64,000 bases of DNA from Pelecanus crispus. Its lineage: Eukaryota; Chordata; Aves; Pelecaniformes; Pelecanidae. The notes beneath the pieces are model-generated. The model searched no databases. It saw nothing but the letters and a program-made list of their open reading frames with translations, and was not told the DNA's origin. The stretch is from assembly GCF_030463565.1 (NCBI RefSeq), contig NC_134655.1, positions 6,708,372 to 6,772,371 of the forward strand. Reading direction: 5' to 3'. Every line of letters starts with the position of its first letter. Positions within the stretch are counted from its first letter, which is position 1. The translations under genes were made by a program, and so were the position numbers. This document shows, one piece after another, positions 52,443 through 64,000 of this stretch.

Positions 52443-52563
52443 GGTTGTATTTATTTCTAAGATGGAGAGTGTGTAAAAGTCTCTGTGACTGGAGTCAAGA
52501 ATTAGGAGGATCTAATAGCCTACTAAAACCTTAAGCAGCTGACTGACTTCCTGTGATGATAAA
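52443..52563 (-). repeat. Right arm of 122-bp inverted repeat in XIAP intron 1
   Basis: Reverse-complement partner of 50992-51113, separated by 1,329 bp. In XIAP pre-mRNA the two arms could pair into a dsRNA of about 120 bp. No target-site duplication or transposase ORF was recognised around or between the arms. Confidence 0.92.
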
Positions 52564-52913
52564 GTTAAAACATAAAAATTGACTGCTGTACTATTAACAG
52601 GAATTTGATTTAGCTTCAAGTTCTTCCTCAAGAAGTTGAAACTAAACTTCCAGAACTTTTCCCTCTAATAGAAAACAGCTTGGAAATTGTAAGTAATACA
52701 ATTTGAAGCATACTTCCATCCATGAAAGTCTACCACTACATTTTGGGGGCTATGCAAGCTATGCAGTTCCTACCCTCCTAAAAGTAGAAAGGACAAGCTA
52801 CTTTTGTAAACTACGAAGCACATCAGCTAAATAAACAAACAAATAAATAAATTTTTTAAAGTTTAAATGTGTGATTATAAAGTGTATCACTATAGAAATA
52901 TAACAAAGAAATT

Positions 52914-53121
52914 GTTTACAATGAGGGTGGTGAAGCACTGGCACAGGTTGCCCAGAGAGGTGGTAGATGCCCCATCCCTGGAAACATCCCAGGCCAGGTT
53001 GGACAGGGCTCTGAGCACCCTGCTCTGGTTAAAGCTGTCCCTGCTCACTGCAGGGGGGTTGGGGTAGATGATCTCTAAAGGTCCCTTCCAACCCAAAGCA
53101 TTCTGTGATTCTATGATTCAT
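52914..53121 (+). mobile_element. CR1 LINE 3' end, relatively well preserved
   Basis: Reads through the typical CR1 3' segment (GGCACAGGTTGCCCAGAGAG, later GGTCCCTTCCAACCCA) and ends with ATTCTGTGATTCTATGATTC. It is 5'-truncated, as most CR1 copies are, and lies antisense to XIAP in intron 1. It looks the least diverged of the CR1 copies in the window. Confidence 0.93.
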
Positions 53122-53687
53122 TCTAAATGTAACCCCTAAAAGTTGAGTTACTGCTCTTTTGGTTAAGAAACAAAAAATTATCCAGTCAATGGGGGTATTC
53201 TAAGTAGAACAGCCAAGAGTAAAAAATGCCTAGCAAAACCTGCAGTGCCCTGGGATGCATCTCCTTTCCCAAGTATGAGCTGTGCTCCAGCTTTTAGCAT
53301 TACATCCGTTTACAAATCATTTAAACTTATAATTGAAGAAAAAGATGGAAAAAGAGGGTGTCTTTTATCACGAAGACATAATGATATGGAACTTTAGCTA
53401 CAGCAACATGATTAATGCCACAGCAAAACTGCAGAATCTTCTGGATTCTAAAGAACGAAGTTGTAAAACCACGCAAGTAGAGAGCCCATCACCTCCTGCC
53501 TCACCCACTGGCGAGGATACTCACTTCCACCCAGCTAATACTCCCGAACACACCAGCGGTGCTTAGTTCATTATTCACATTCATTTAACTGCAGCCTGAT
53601 GCAGAAGCAGCATCGTGATACTTTCTGGTATCATACCATGAATGTTCTGCCATTAAAGAATGAGGTGAATTTGTATATATATTTTTA

Positions 53688-53713
53688 CATACACACACAC
53701 ACACATATATGTA
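53688..53713 (+). repeat. (CA)n/(TA)n microsatellite
   Basis: About seven CA dinucleotides followed by TATATATG in XIAP intron 1. Confidence 0.85.
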
Positions 53714-56478
53714 CGTATAAACATACACAACTCATCATCTTGCAAACTTGAAAAGCTCTCTTGAATTATCCTCTATATTTTAAGTGTGTCAGGAAACTGG
53801 AATGACCTGGGGATTAATTCTAATTATAATATTGTACCAAGAGTGAAATATGAAAGTTGCACCTGTTGAAAACATTCTGCTTGCCTATTTAATAAGAAAC
53901 TCCAAAACATAGAAGGGGAAGGACAACGAACTGCAAGGTATGTGCAGCTTCATTTTACATCTTATATGACAGGAGTGACATTCAATTCAAGCTTTGCAGT
54001 GTGCCTTCTTCAGTGTTAACATACTTTCAACCTTCAAGCACAGCTACTTTTTTTATATTCAAAAATCTTGCTATTTCTGGAGCCTGACTTTCAATCATCG
54101 TGTTCAGAATATTTTGGATTAGAACTCTGCAAGACAGGCCACATGTTATGAAAAATAAGAAGCTGCAAAGGACTGTACGCTCTTAAGTCCTGAAACAAAT
54201 AAATGCAAAGGGTGCTTACAAAAGTTTTTCCCCAAAGAAATTAGTATCCAATCAGACCAAGTTTAGTAATTGATTAATCAAAACAGATACTGGTTTCATT
54301 TTTATTTTCCACCACTCTTTAGAACAAATTCCAATATTTACATTCCTGTTGATAGAAAAAAACAAAGGTTAAAAATTTTCCTTTTCACATAACCTTCAGC
54401 ACAGTTTACGAAGGCACAACTCCAAAGCTATGATTAAAAAAAAAAAAATGAAAATTCTATCCTTTGGCCAAGAAATACAAATTAAAATATATTCTAAAGT
54501 TGAAAGAGTCTGAGGTCAGGGAAATTCAGATGTTTTACTGAAACTAGCAAGGGACATAAGATTGGGGAGACTCCAGAAGATCCAAAGTGAGCAAAACAAA
54601 ATCCTAGAATTAAAAACTAGAGGACACAAAAAGGGGAATGACTGTAACAACAGACAGAATAAGATCCAATGATCCAGCCTTCTCTTCTCTCTCCTAGGAC
54701 ATTCTGCATCTGATTATAAATTGGATTTTCTGAAACTCTTCAGCTCCCTGCAGCTGCCTAGCCCACCCTGGGAGGACAGCAACAGACGCAGAAGCACTAT
54801 CACAGGTACATGGAGGCCTGAAATGAAATCCATCCTCATACTTCAAACGAGATATGAACACACCTTTTCTTACTGTTCTGATAACAAATGCAAGTCTGCC
54901 TCGTATGAGTAGGAGCAGCTAAACAGCAACCCTCATCAGAATTCTTTCACTTTTGCTGCTAGTTACAAAGTGCAAGGTCAGAGGAGATACAGAACAATTA
55001 TTAACTTGTTCATTTGCCCTTCTTGGCCAATGCTGTAGGTGCCAAGTTTTCTACGGAAAGTAGTTGCGTGTTCTTTAAAGGGCCTCAAAGAAAACTGCAA
55101 AGCAATCAAGTAAATAGCAAAATGAAGCACTTAAGAAAATAAGAAATATCCAAATAAAAGCTTAATCAACAAACCCATCCTATGAAAGCTTGCTTTCTTA
55201 GAGAACACTTCACTGTTGTTTTCTCTGTTATGTGGTGATTTATTTCAAGATAAGCAAAGAGTAGATTAAGTTAATGTATATCATACTGCTCTTTTTTCAG
55301 GTATTAGATTAAAAAAAAAAGTATTTGACAAAAAAAGTTGTGGGTTTTTTTTTTTTTTTTTTCCGGGGTCGGTTGCTTTTCCTTCCAAGCTGGACTACCG
55401 TAAGATCTTGTAGTTTCTAATTGTTCATTTAAGAAACACAATCCTCCCACTTAGCTATACGAAGTAATAAAATTGGAACGTCAGATGTAGCAATGAAGGG
55501 ATAATGAAAGCAGTTCTGGAAAAATATCTAAAACCAGTTTCAAGAACAAATTTATACTTTTTAACAGATGCAGATTAATAACTGTTAGAATGGACAGAAA
55601 TTACCAAGACTAATTATAGGGCTTCTATGAGGAAGACAGGAGCATCAGAGACAGTAGTACAGAAACAGAAATACACTAACTGTTAAAGAGAAATGTATCA
55701 GCATAAATACATAGCCTTTGTGCAAAAGAGAACTACTTGTACTGAAGTTTGAATTACAGCTGAAAAAAATAGGATCTGAGTGAACTCCTTCCTGAAGAAT
55801 TCTTAATAACTACCGAATTCTTACCGTGGAAAACCTGAACAAAACTGTATTTTTACTACCAAGAAGCAGAAAGGTCATTCTAGAAAGTGATGGCTCTATT
55901 AAAAAAAAAAAAAAGAAGCAGTGGGCAAGGGCAGACAATATTCAACTATGTTCAAAAGAACCAGAGACGGCCACAAAAGTGCGTATTAGCATAGCAAATT
56001 TTTCTGTTCCTTATGTAACGAGAACACAACATTAAACGCTGTATTCAGAGGAAAGTCGCTTGTGGGCCTTCAAGCCGGCAGCGGGGGCACGGAGGGCAGA
56101 CCCGCCCGGAGGGGCCGCCGGCTCCGGGGCTGGGGTCGGGGGACCCGGCGGGGCAGGCCCGGCCCGGCCCCGCAGCTCAGGGCGGAGGGGCGCGCCCCGT
56201 TCCCATGGCAACGCTTCCCCCGGCTGGCGACCGCCGCCACCGCCTGGGAGAGGCCGGGGCAGCGGCGTCCCCGCCAGCCCTCGGGCCCCCCGGCACCCTC
56301 TGCGTGAGGGGCGGGAGGGCCCCGGGCAGCGCGGAGGGACCAAGCCCCTGCCCCGCGCGGGGAGCCCCGCCGAGCTGCCCGGGGCAGCGAGAGCCGCCAG
56401 AGCTGGCAGCCGGGCAGCCCGTCTCGCCCACAGCCCCGGGGTACCGACGGCCACGGCCACGCCCGCCTGACAACTCAC

Positions 56479-56545
56479 CGCGCCGCGTCCCCCTCCTTGC
56501 CGGCACCGGCTGCGGGACCAGCTCGGCAGCCAGCGCACGCCGACA
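56479..56545 (-). other. XIAP: XIAP non-coding exon 1 (inferred; start approximate)
   Basis: On the minus strand a strong donor (GCGCG|GTGAGTT) falls at 56479/56478 inside the CpG island, the only clear donor near its XIAP-facing side. A YY1-like AAAATGGCGGC lies at 56545-56555 on the opposite strand, of the sort found near housekeeping start sites. Mammalian XIAP also begins with a non-coding exon. The start site itself cannot be read from sequence. Confidence 0.5.
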
Positions 56546-56555
56546 AAATGGCGGC
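56545..56555 (+). promoter_or_regulatory. YY1-like motif AAAATGGCGGC
   Basis: Matches the AANATGGCGGC consensus of YY1 core-promoter sites. It lies just upstream of the inferred XIAP exon 1, on the strand opposite to XIAP. Confidence 0.5.
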
Positions 56556-56721
56556 TCCCGGCAGCCTCTCCGCGGCGCGGAGGCGAGAGGGGCGCGGCGC
56601 CCCCTGGCGGGCTGGGGGGGCGCGGCAGGCCGGCGCCCGCCGGCGGAGGGAGGGCGGCCCGTAGCGGCAGCAGCCGGGGAGCGCAGGGCGGCAGCGCCCG
56701 CCGGGGGCCCTCCCGCGGCCG

Positions 56722-56930
56722 CCGCCTCAGCCCCGCGCCTTCTGCCGCCTCAGCCGCCTCAGCCGCCTCAGCCCCGCGCCTTCTGCCGCCTCAGCCGCCT
56801 CAGCCCCGCGCCTTCTGCCGCCTCAGCCGCCTCAGCCCCGCGCCTTCTGCCGCCTCAGCCGCCTCAGCCCCGCGCCTTCTGCCGCCTCAGCCCCGCTCCT
56901 CAGCCCCGCTCCTCAGCCCCGCGCCTCAGC
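56722..56930 (+). repeat. GC-rich 32-bp minisatellite in XIAP promoter island
   Basis: Copies start at 56731, 56772, 56804, 56836 and 56868. The unit opens CCCCGCGCCTTCTG and contains a 9-bp GCCGCCTCA sub-repeat; the first copy has one extra sub-unit (41 bp). It decays into three 13-bp CCCCGCKCCTCAG units at 56891-56929. Copies are nearly identical, implying recent expansion. The unit length is not a multiple of three, so the open frame across it is not protein-driven. Confidence 0.93.
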
Positions 56931-59900
56931 TCCTGCCGCTTCTCCGTCCGCTCAGTGCCTCAGCTCGCACCGCGCCCCGGCTCCGCGCCGGCCTGGCCGG
57001 GCCGGAGGCTCCCTCTCCTCCCTCAGCATCTCCAACAGCCCCTTCATTTCACACCATCTTCTCCAGACGGCTTCTGCTCTGGAGCGTGCTGATCCCAGCG
57101 CTCTCCCCGCCCTCACCCCTCGTCCCCGCGATTACGGCTCGTTACGCCTGAGCTCTGCTGAACGCGGGGCTCCCAGGCGGCCCGGCCGCCGCTGCTCCGC
57201 GGGGCCGCGCGAAGCCGGGGATGCTGTGGCCGGCCAGCTGACGAGACCGACGCTAATAAAGCCACCAGTTTGGCCTGAATAAGGTGCGGTTCTTAAAAAC
57301 CACCTGGGCTGAAAGATGACATGACAGTGCAGTTACTTATTCTGAAATCTAGACTCCTCTTCACTGGCTGCATAAGGGAATTGAGAAATCACCTACCAGA
57401 CACCTTCTGAGTACTCACAGAAGAGGCGGGATGCCTACCGGCAATACCTCTCAGTACAGCTTGGGCTGTATTATAATTGCTTTTTAATCTTTCCTTATAA
57501 ATCATAGGGATATTAAAGCAAAGCAGGTAGTGCTACTTATTAATAAGTTTGCCAGGGACTGGCCTTTTTTTTTTTTTTCTTAAAATCTTTGGATTTGTGT
57601 TGTCACTATAAATTTCATTTATTTGGACTAGAATTTTGCAAATCAGACAGAAACCTCAGGCTACTTTCTTTGGTAGTTATAGCCAAAATCATCTAATCAT
57701 TTTCAAGACTAAGATGGTGGTTGTGCAACATTAAAACATTCCATTACCCTTCTTCTCTTTTTTAGAAACTCGGGTGCCCTCATGATTGATCCAACAAATC
57801 TTAATGCAGCCAAGATACTTGGCTTTATGTAGGGGACCTGCTTCCTGCTAGCCTCAAGAAAAGTCAGCTACTTGGAGTAATGTTCTCAAACTTTGTTGGT
57901 TTTCCCATTGTGCACATGATCAGTAGTGGCTTACTTTTTTTCAAATCGTATGTCTCCAAAGACTTGTGGCAGATAGTTTGGGACAATTTCAGGAGAAGCA
58001 GTCTAATTATACAATGTGCCAGAATGTTTGCAGATTCCAGGCCTTAGACTGAAAGCCCTTTCAGATAAGGATTATTTCTCACTTTATGTTCTCCAGCATC
58101 TACTAAGAACCCAAATGGATTCAAAGCTTCTACTTATCATAAGTAACTATAGTAATTTCCATTACTATAAGTAATCAAATAGCAACAAACTCCCTTTCGT
58201 CTATTGGAAAAAAATCATCATGAATATTCAGTAATCAACAACAATACTCAATAACATAGGGTGCAAGTCCACATACTACTTGCTCTTAATTTAAAAAAGA
58301 ATGGCCCACCACCTAAAAGGTAACTTTTAATGATGCAGCCTAATGGTGATGCTGAGCCTATAAGAAATAAACAAAAGATTTCCCTGAACTAAAGGAAAAA
58401 TAATTCAAAAGGCCTGAGACTTTTGAAAAACATTGAGACTAATGAAAAGCTATCAGAAAAGATATTACCACAGATAGGTTCTTGTTAATATTTGTCTTAA
58501 AGAAAACAACAGTTTGACTGCCGTGCTATAAGACTTTTGTAATTTGGTACTGCAAAGATGTGATTACACCCTTGATTAACTTTAGGCAAAATCACCTCCT
58601 TAGCTTACAATCTAACTTAAGTCCTGTAGTTCTAAGACTTGTTGGTCTGCAAAGTAAAAAAAAAAAAAATCTTTCACAGTGGCTTTTAAAAGTAGTTGTA
58701 TCCTTAGACTTGTTTCCATACTTCTGGCATCTGGTGAGGTTACTATGGCCCTCACTCCATCATGAGAATAAATAACTTTTCCAGTCCCTCACTGGTAATG
58801 CATGGGCCAATTTCTCAGGGATTTGGCATTTCTCTCAATTTGAAAGCTTCAGAGTATCTCTATAGAGTAAAACCAAGAAATGGAGTAATTTCTAAACAAG
58901 AAAACTGTACTGAAAATGCTGGCCATTTTTCAGGGAAATACTACAAAAATATTATTCAAATATTTCAGGGATGTTCTTTAATGTGAACAAAGATGGCCTC
59001 AAGAAATGTGCTATGGAAACAAATCGCTTTTGACGCACAACTGACTGAAATTTTAAAACACACCTCTCAAATAGATAGTCTAAATCTCTCTCTCTCTTCT
59101 GTAATGTATGCACATACCATTTTTCTTTTTTCATTTGTATTCTCTATTTCCTTAAGAGAAAAAAATAAAATGTAAAAGGCTTGAGCATTATAGGCAATAT
59201 TTGCGCAAGCGAGACAGAATTTGGTTGCCTAAAAATGCCGAGATGATAACTGTACTTGTTTCACTCTCTAAGAAATAGCTCTATTGCAGTAGTGACAGTC
59301 ACATCAATCTAAACTCATTTCACGTCAGTCCAAAGCAAGATCATTTATTCAAGGATCTTCAGCATAATATGACAGACACAGTAAGAGGTCTGTACCTTAA
59401 CGCTGCAATGTGAACAAGAATATTTAATCTTATCAGTCCTTGTCATACCACATTATTAATACATTCATTAGCAATTGTTTTCACAAAGGCCATTGCTCTG
59501 TTGAGGGTTTGATACTTTTCCAAATGAAGCGTATTGTTTTTAAGGTCACAAGGTGCTTTTGTGGTGACCCACTTACAGGTTCTGATGTCAGATTTGAAAA
59601 CTTTGGTAAAACAACCCCAAAAAGCTCTAGCACCAATACCTAGAAGAACTAGAAGACAAGAAAACATAATGGAAAAGAAAAACATTGGCAATAAGGACAG
59701 CAATGCTCATAAAACATTTATTTTCTAAGCAAGCTAGTTCTTTGTTTTCTGTTGAATTTAACCAACTTAAAGTTCAGTTTGAATAAAGTTCTGAATCAGT
59801 CAGTGGAACTGTAAGCCAAAGAGTACAGTCATACTGTACAGCCAACACGATGATGTTGGCGACCCAACAGCATTAAAATTAATTCTATTACTTCAATGTA

Positions 59901-60925
59901 CTTTTGATTGCAGATAGAATTGTACAAGAGTGGTACCTGAGCTACAGAAAGTAATTAAACTTTGAAGAAAATTTCAAGCAATATCTTTGTCAACACAAAG
60001 TGGATGTAGACAAATGTTCGTATTTGCTGTATTACCTCTGTCATTTGAAATGGAATGAACAAAATTGTTACTGAAATTTGTTGAGTATGCTGTATTAAAA
60101 CAAACAAAAAATTTAGTTTACTGACTTCATATAGATGTAGCCTCACTGAGCTTTCCTGCCTGCTTTTTTGTGGAAGGACTTGTAGCCTCTACATTATGGA
60201 CCTTCAATGACCACAGAGCAATTCCATACTTTGAGTATCTTTGTCTTCGTCTTGTATTTTATTCTCCAATAAACAGAAAAAAAGAACTGAAATTTTTCAG
60301 AGATGAAAAGAACCTTTAGTGAGATAAAGAAATGCCTCTCTCAATCTGATTTATATGCTTCATTAAATTATAATCAATGGATATCGAAAATCATCTTACT
60401 GTGCAGAAGTGTACAAATGCATGTGCACAACATGGTTTCTGTAGTGCTGTGTCCCTGCATGATATACTGTAGTGTATTTTTTTCAGCCCATGTAATTTAT
60501 GCTATAAGCAAAGAAACAAGCCAGTTATCTTGAAAAGTAGATGCTATATAGCATACATGGGGATAGTTTACACACTGTTCTCCCAAGCCCAGTACTGCAC
60601 AGCACGCTGGAATCATATTTGTTTCTTCTACTCTGGGAAGTAACTTACTTTATATATTATTACATAGGGTTGATTTAAACTGCTGTTCTTCATTAAAAAT
60701 GTCATTTAAAAAAGTAAGCACAAGTCAACTTGGGAATCTGAAGTGTCTGGGAATGGCGGTTTTGGCTGCAGCTCATTTGAAAAGGCACATTTGCTTAATG
60801 AAGGGGCGGTACTTGGAGGCGTAAAGGGGAGCTTCCAACCACTGCATATGTCTGACTAAAGGAAGTCCAATAGGTGGATTTGGGGGGATTTTCTGCTAAG
60901 TCAAAGAGATGCCAATATCATTCTG

Positions 60926-60984
60926 CTTAGGGGGTTTGGGGAGTTTGTTTGTGGGTTTTGTTTTGGTTTGGGGTTTTTTTTGTG
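60926..60984 (+). repeat. G/T-rich tract ending in poly(T)
   Basis: TTAGGGGGTTTGGGGAGTTT, TTTTGGTTTGGGG, then T8. Reverse-complement form of the poly(A)-C/A tracts. Confidence 0.85.
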
Positions 60985-61239
60985 AAACACGAACATTTTG
61001 TAGCTTGGACAATTTTCAAATTGGACAATTTCCAAATGTTTCAAATTGTTTCATGCAAAGATGATCTTTTAACATCCTTCCGGGGGAGGAGTTGGTAACA
61101 TTTTTGAGATCAATTTAATGTACCTTCTACTAAAATTTCTATGACAGTTAAAGATTTTTTTTTTAATTATTATTCCAAATCTTTAAATACCTATGTTGAA
61201 GTAACATGGAGAATTTTAATTAAATTATAGAAAATTTTG

Positions 61240-61963
61240 TGAAATTCAACAAGGACAAATGCAAACTCCTGCGTCTGGAAAGGAATAACCTCTTGCAATG
61301 ATAACCGCTGGGGACCGGCTGCCTGGGGAGCAGCTCTGCGGCAAAGGTCCTGGGGATCTTGGTAGAGATGAACCAGCAGTGTGCCCTGGCAGCAAAGGCG
61401 GCCAGTAGCATGGTGGACGGTATGAGCAGGAGCACAGGACCTGCTGATCAAGGGCAGTCATTACCCCCTTCACTCAGCACTCATTAGAGCACATCTAGAA
61501 TACTGCATCCAGTTTTAGGAACCCCAGTACAAGAAAAATGCTGATCAGCTGGGGTGAGATCAGCACTCCAGGACCACCAGGATGGTCAGCGGTGGCCAAG
61601 GGAAGAGGGAGGACTTGGTCAGCCTGGAGAAGATAGGACTTCGGAGGACCTAACAGCAACCTTCCTGTATTTATAAGGGGGCTACCGAGAAGATGGAGGC
61701 AGGCTCTTCACAGTGGTCTGTGGTGGAAGGGCAACGGACAGCGTGTCTAAATGGAAAGAAGAGGTTCTGAGTGGCTATAAGCAAAAGCTTTTCAACCATG
61801 AGGACAGTCAAGCAGTCCCCATCTTTGGAGGGCTTCATGAGCAGACTGGATAAAGCCCTGGGGTGACTTGATCTGACCTCATGGCTGACCCTGCAGGAGG
61901 TTGGATTAGATTGCCTCCTGAGATCCTTTCCAACTTGAATTCTTCTATGAGTCCATGATTCAA
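61240..61963 (+). mobile_element. CR1 LINE 3' fragment, about 720 bp, internally degraded
   Basis: Begins in the C-terminal reverse-transcriptase region (AATTCAACAAGGACAAATGC), passes recognisable CR1 segments (CCAGCAGTGTGCCCTGGCAG; CACATCTAGAATACTGCATC) and ends with GATCCTTTCCAACTTGAATT plus a degenerate CTATGAGTCCATGATTC tail. Frames are broken and the copy is missing stretches relative to a full CR1 3' end. Dead element upstream of XIAP. Confidence 0.9.
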
Positions 61964-63207
61964 AAATATAACAAATCATATAAAACTGAAAAATCAGATC
62001 ATTCCAAAAGTATAATCTCACTGAAACTTTCTTTACACAATCGTGTTAAAAATGCCAATCAGTTCCAAGCTGTTTGAGTCAGATAAATATAAACTGGACT
62101 TAGCAAACAGTTCTTTGACACAAACTGTTTAGTCAGTAAGGGGTCATGAGTCACAGAGGTTCATATGGGAAACTGTGTTTATTGATATATACCCTAGGAG
62201 ATTAATGTGATTTCTTATTTCCTACTAATCTCATTGACTCATTCATCAGTCCATTACTATCAGGTTAATGAACAGAGTGAAAAAAGCTATGCAATTCAGA
62301 GCTGGAATTTCAGAGGTGCAGCAGAGAAAGAAAATCAAACACGGAAAAATGACAAAACAGTGCCTTAACTAGGCATATTTTCACATGAATATGACAATAG
62401 AAAGTAAAATAACTGATAAGTAACAGATGCCTGAAAGCTGTGTTTTCCCCTTGAATTACATCCAGTGTTCTTGCTACCATTGGAAGAAGAGATGCAGTCA
62501 TTTGATGGGAATAGGAAAGCCTTGCATTTTTACGCTGGTCCACAGAAAATAAAATCTGATTCTCTTTTCCAAAAGAGTATGACACCCGTTCCCTTTATCC
62601 ACCGCACTTACTATTACAGCACATTCTTCAGTTCCTTTCATTGCAAGCAGGTGATAAACATCATTCTCATTACATTTTGGTGGAGGTAGTGGAAAAGTCC
62701 AGAGGGAAGTTAGAGATAATTAGAGGTATCATCATAGTACAGAAAATGGAAAAGTTGAAAAAACATGATAAGCCTTTTCAATTTCAGCAATAAAATCTTA
62801 GGCATGACAAACTTTCCTATAACTCCCAAATCTATTGCTGATCAGACAATGCAATAAAATACCTTCTCATTAAAATTAAAAGCCTCAAATAATGGCGGCA
62901 GTACTGAACCCAATAATATACGCCCTGTGGAAAAGTTAGCATTTGAGCATGGAAAAACCCAATCTTCTTTTGATGTCTTGGTATACTGCTAGTTGAAACT
63001 ACTTCTAAGTTCACTTGCATGTGGTATCAAATCAGGGACAAACACTGAGTGTTTACTTTCTTTCACAACTCACTGAGCAGACAAGCAAAGAGAAATGCCA
63101 AACGAAGAGGAAAATGGTAAACATGCAACTAATGGTTTATTTTAGTTCTGTTTGAACTGATTAATGCAGTAAGTAATTATCTAGAGCTGGGACTTTGGAC
63201 TTAGCAA

Positions 63208-63230
63208 GCATGCGGCATACGACCGCATGC
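63208..63230. repeat. Perfect 8-bp inverted repeat with 7-nt loop
   Basis: GCATGCGG, loop CATACGA, CCGCATGC, upstream of XIAP; two CpGs per arm region in AT-rich context. Confidence 0.75.
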
Positions 63231-64000
63231 ATGGTTTTCTATGCATAATTCCTTTGTGCTGGAATATTAATGCTGGCAAGCAGGTACTATATAAGTCAGT
63301 GATATAATCAGTAGAAAAATGCCTAGTTCAAAGCAATGCTTCCCTATTCCCTGCATGCTTCCACATGTTATCTTGATGGGAGAAAAGAGGCAGCGGGGAG
63401 TGAAGAGGAATGCTATGGTTAACAAACTTGTCCCTTTTAACGGATCACTTTGGTCACTTGTTTTCCCCGCATCCCGTTGATGATATCTGAGAATTATTTT
63501 GTATGGGGGAAACGCAAGATGACCACCCAAATCTTAGCTGGGCAAACTTTTCTGTAGTGCTTAAATGCTTTATATCGCTGCTTAAGTAGAAGGTTAAAAA
63601 TTATATTCTTCACATGTAAAAGGCAGGTGTATATAATCAAGTATATTCCAAGTTTGGACTCACTCAGAATCAAAGCTACAGAAGGAGAAGCAGCAGCAGA
63701 ACAGAGAATGATGGACAAAGTGCCACCAGACTGCATTCCAGGTTGAGATCAAGAATGAGGAATCAGGACTGGCAGTTTCAGAAATAGCTTCTTTGACTCC
63801 TAACAGTCTGCAAACCCCAAGTTTAGGTGGGGGTTCAGGTTTTCTCTTACATGATTATCATTAGCCACAGACACTTTCATTTTAACATACCTGGTATCTG
63901 GGGTACGCAACCCAAATGAGGGTTTGGACCATGTTGATAAGAGTTTGACTTATCAAACTTAGGTTTTGCCTTGAAACCTTCATATTTTCTCAATGCACTA

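Larger units (their letters stand above)
45061..56478 (-). other. XIAP: XIAP intron 1 (5' UTR intron)
   Basis: An 11.4 kb intron from the inferred exon 1 donor to the exon 2 acceptor. It contains C/A-rich tracts at 46893-46920 and 51698-51766, a TAGA microsatellite near 47877, an inverted repeat pair at 50992-51113 and 52443-52563, a CR1 3' end at 52914-53121, a CA/TA microsatellite near 53688, and a T-run near 55345. No coding exon was seen. The upper limit depends on the inferred exon 1. Confidence 0.7.
56050..57250. promoter_or_regulatory. CpG island, XIAP promoter region
   Basis: An abrupt 1.2 kb block of high GC with frequent CpG in AT-rich surroundings, 11 kb upstream of the XIAP start codon. 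It holds GC boxes, the inferred exon 1 donor, a YY1-like site and the 32-bp minisatellite. Long open frames on both strands here arise from lack of AT-rich stops and are not called as genes. Confidence 0.8.
57251..64000. other. Region upstream of XIAP
   Basis: About 6.7 kb of AT-rich DNA with no recognisable gene. It holds a T-run near 57565, a G/T tract at 60926-60984, the CR1 fragment at 61240-61963 and a short perfect hairpin at 63208-63230. In mammals the next gene on this side (THOC2) is far away and was not recognised here. Confidence 0.7.

Noticed and set aside
56205-57092. 295-codon plus-strand open frame over the XIAP island
   Set aside because: It runs through the 32-bp minisatellite, whose length is not a multiple of three, and has no recognisable domain; a GC-driven open frame.
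61191-61473. Minus-strand frames of 71-86 codons around 61.2-61.5 kb
   Set aside because: They lie antisense within the degraded CR1 fragment.
1-64000. tRNA, rRNA, CRISPR, retroviral LTRs or an intact transposase
   Set aside because: None was recognised on either strand by reading for their hallmark motifs; a tool search could still find diverged remnants.

Overview
This is nuclear genomic DNA from a vertebrate, almost certainly a bird. It is mostly AT-rich, single-copy, intron-like sequence with two sharp CpG islands. The only recognisable interspersed repeats are CR1 LINE 3' ends with the sauropsid-type terminal motif ATTCTATGATTCTATG, and one gene is split into small exons. No bacterial-type operon, CRISPR array, tRNA, rRNA or intact mobile-element ORF was seen.

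The one gene that can be read through is XIAP (BIRC4), on the minus strand. Six coding exons between 45027 and 37147 join in phase at consensus splice sites and give a 501-residue protein: BIR1, BIR2, BIR3, UBA and RING. There is no CARD, which separates it from BIRC2/BIRC3. All twelve BIR zinc ligands, all eight RING ligands and the known caspase-binding positions are present. A non-coding first exon is inferred in a CpG island at about 56.05-57.25 kb, which leaves an 11.4 kb intron 1. An AT-rich 3' UTR runs down from 37146.

The second, larger CpG island (about 22.8-26.5 kb) has a consensus splice donor on the minus strand, at the 25490/25489 exon/intron boundary. From vertebrate gene order (XIAP followed in the same direction by STAG2) it is inferred to be the STAG2 promoter and first exon. 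Most of 1-22.8 kb would then be STAG2 intron 1; no STAG2 coding exon was recognised. The stretch between the two genes (26.5 to about 35.4 kb) and the region upstream of XIAP (57.3-64 kb) hold only CR1 fragments and simple repeats.

The least explained structures are a 95%-identical inverted repeat (arms of about 121 bp, 1.33 kb spacer) in XIAP intron 1, a 32-bp GC-rich minisatellite in the XIAP promoter island, a set of polarised poly(A)-(C/A)n tracts across the window, repeated GGGCC pentamers and same-strand YY1-like motifs in the STAG2 island, and a tiny upstream ORF whose stop overlaps the XIAP start codon. No undescribed coding system was found.
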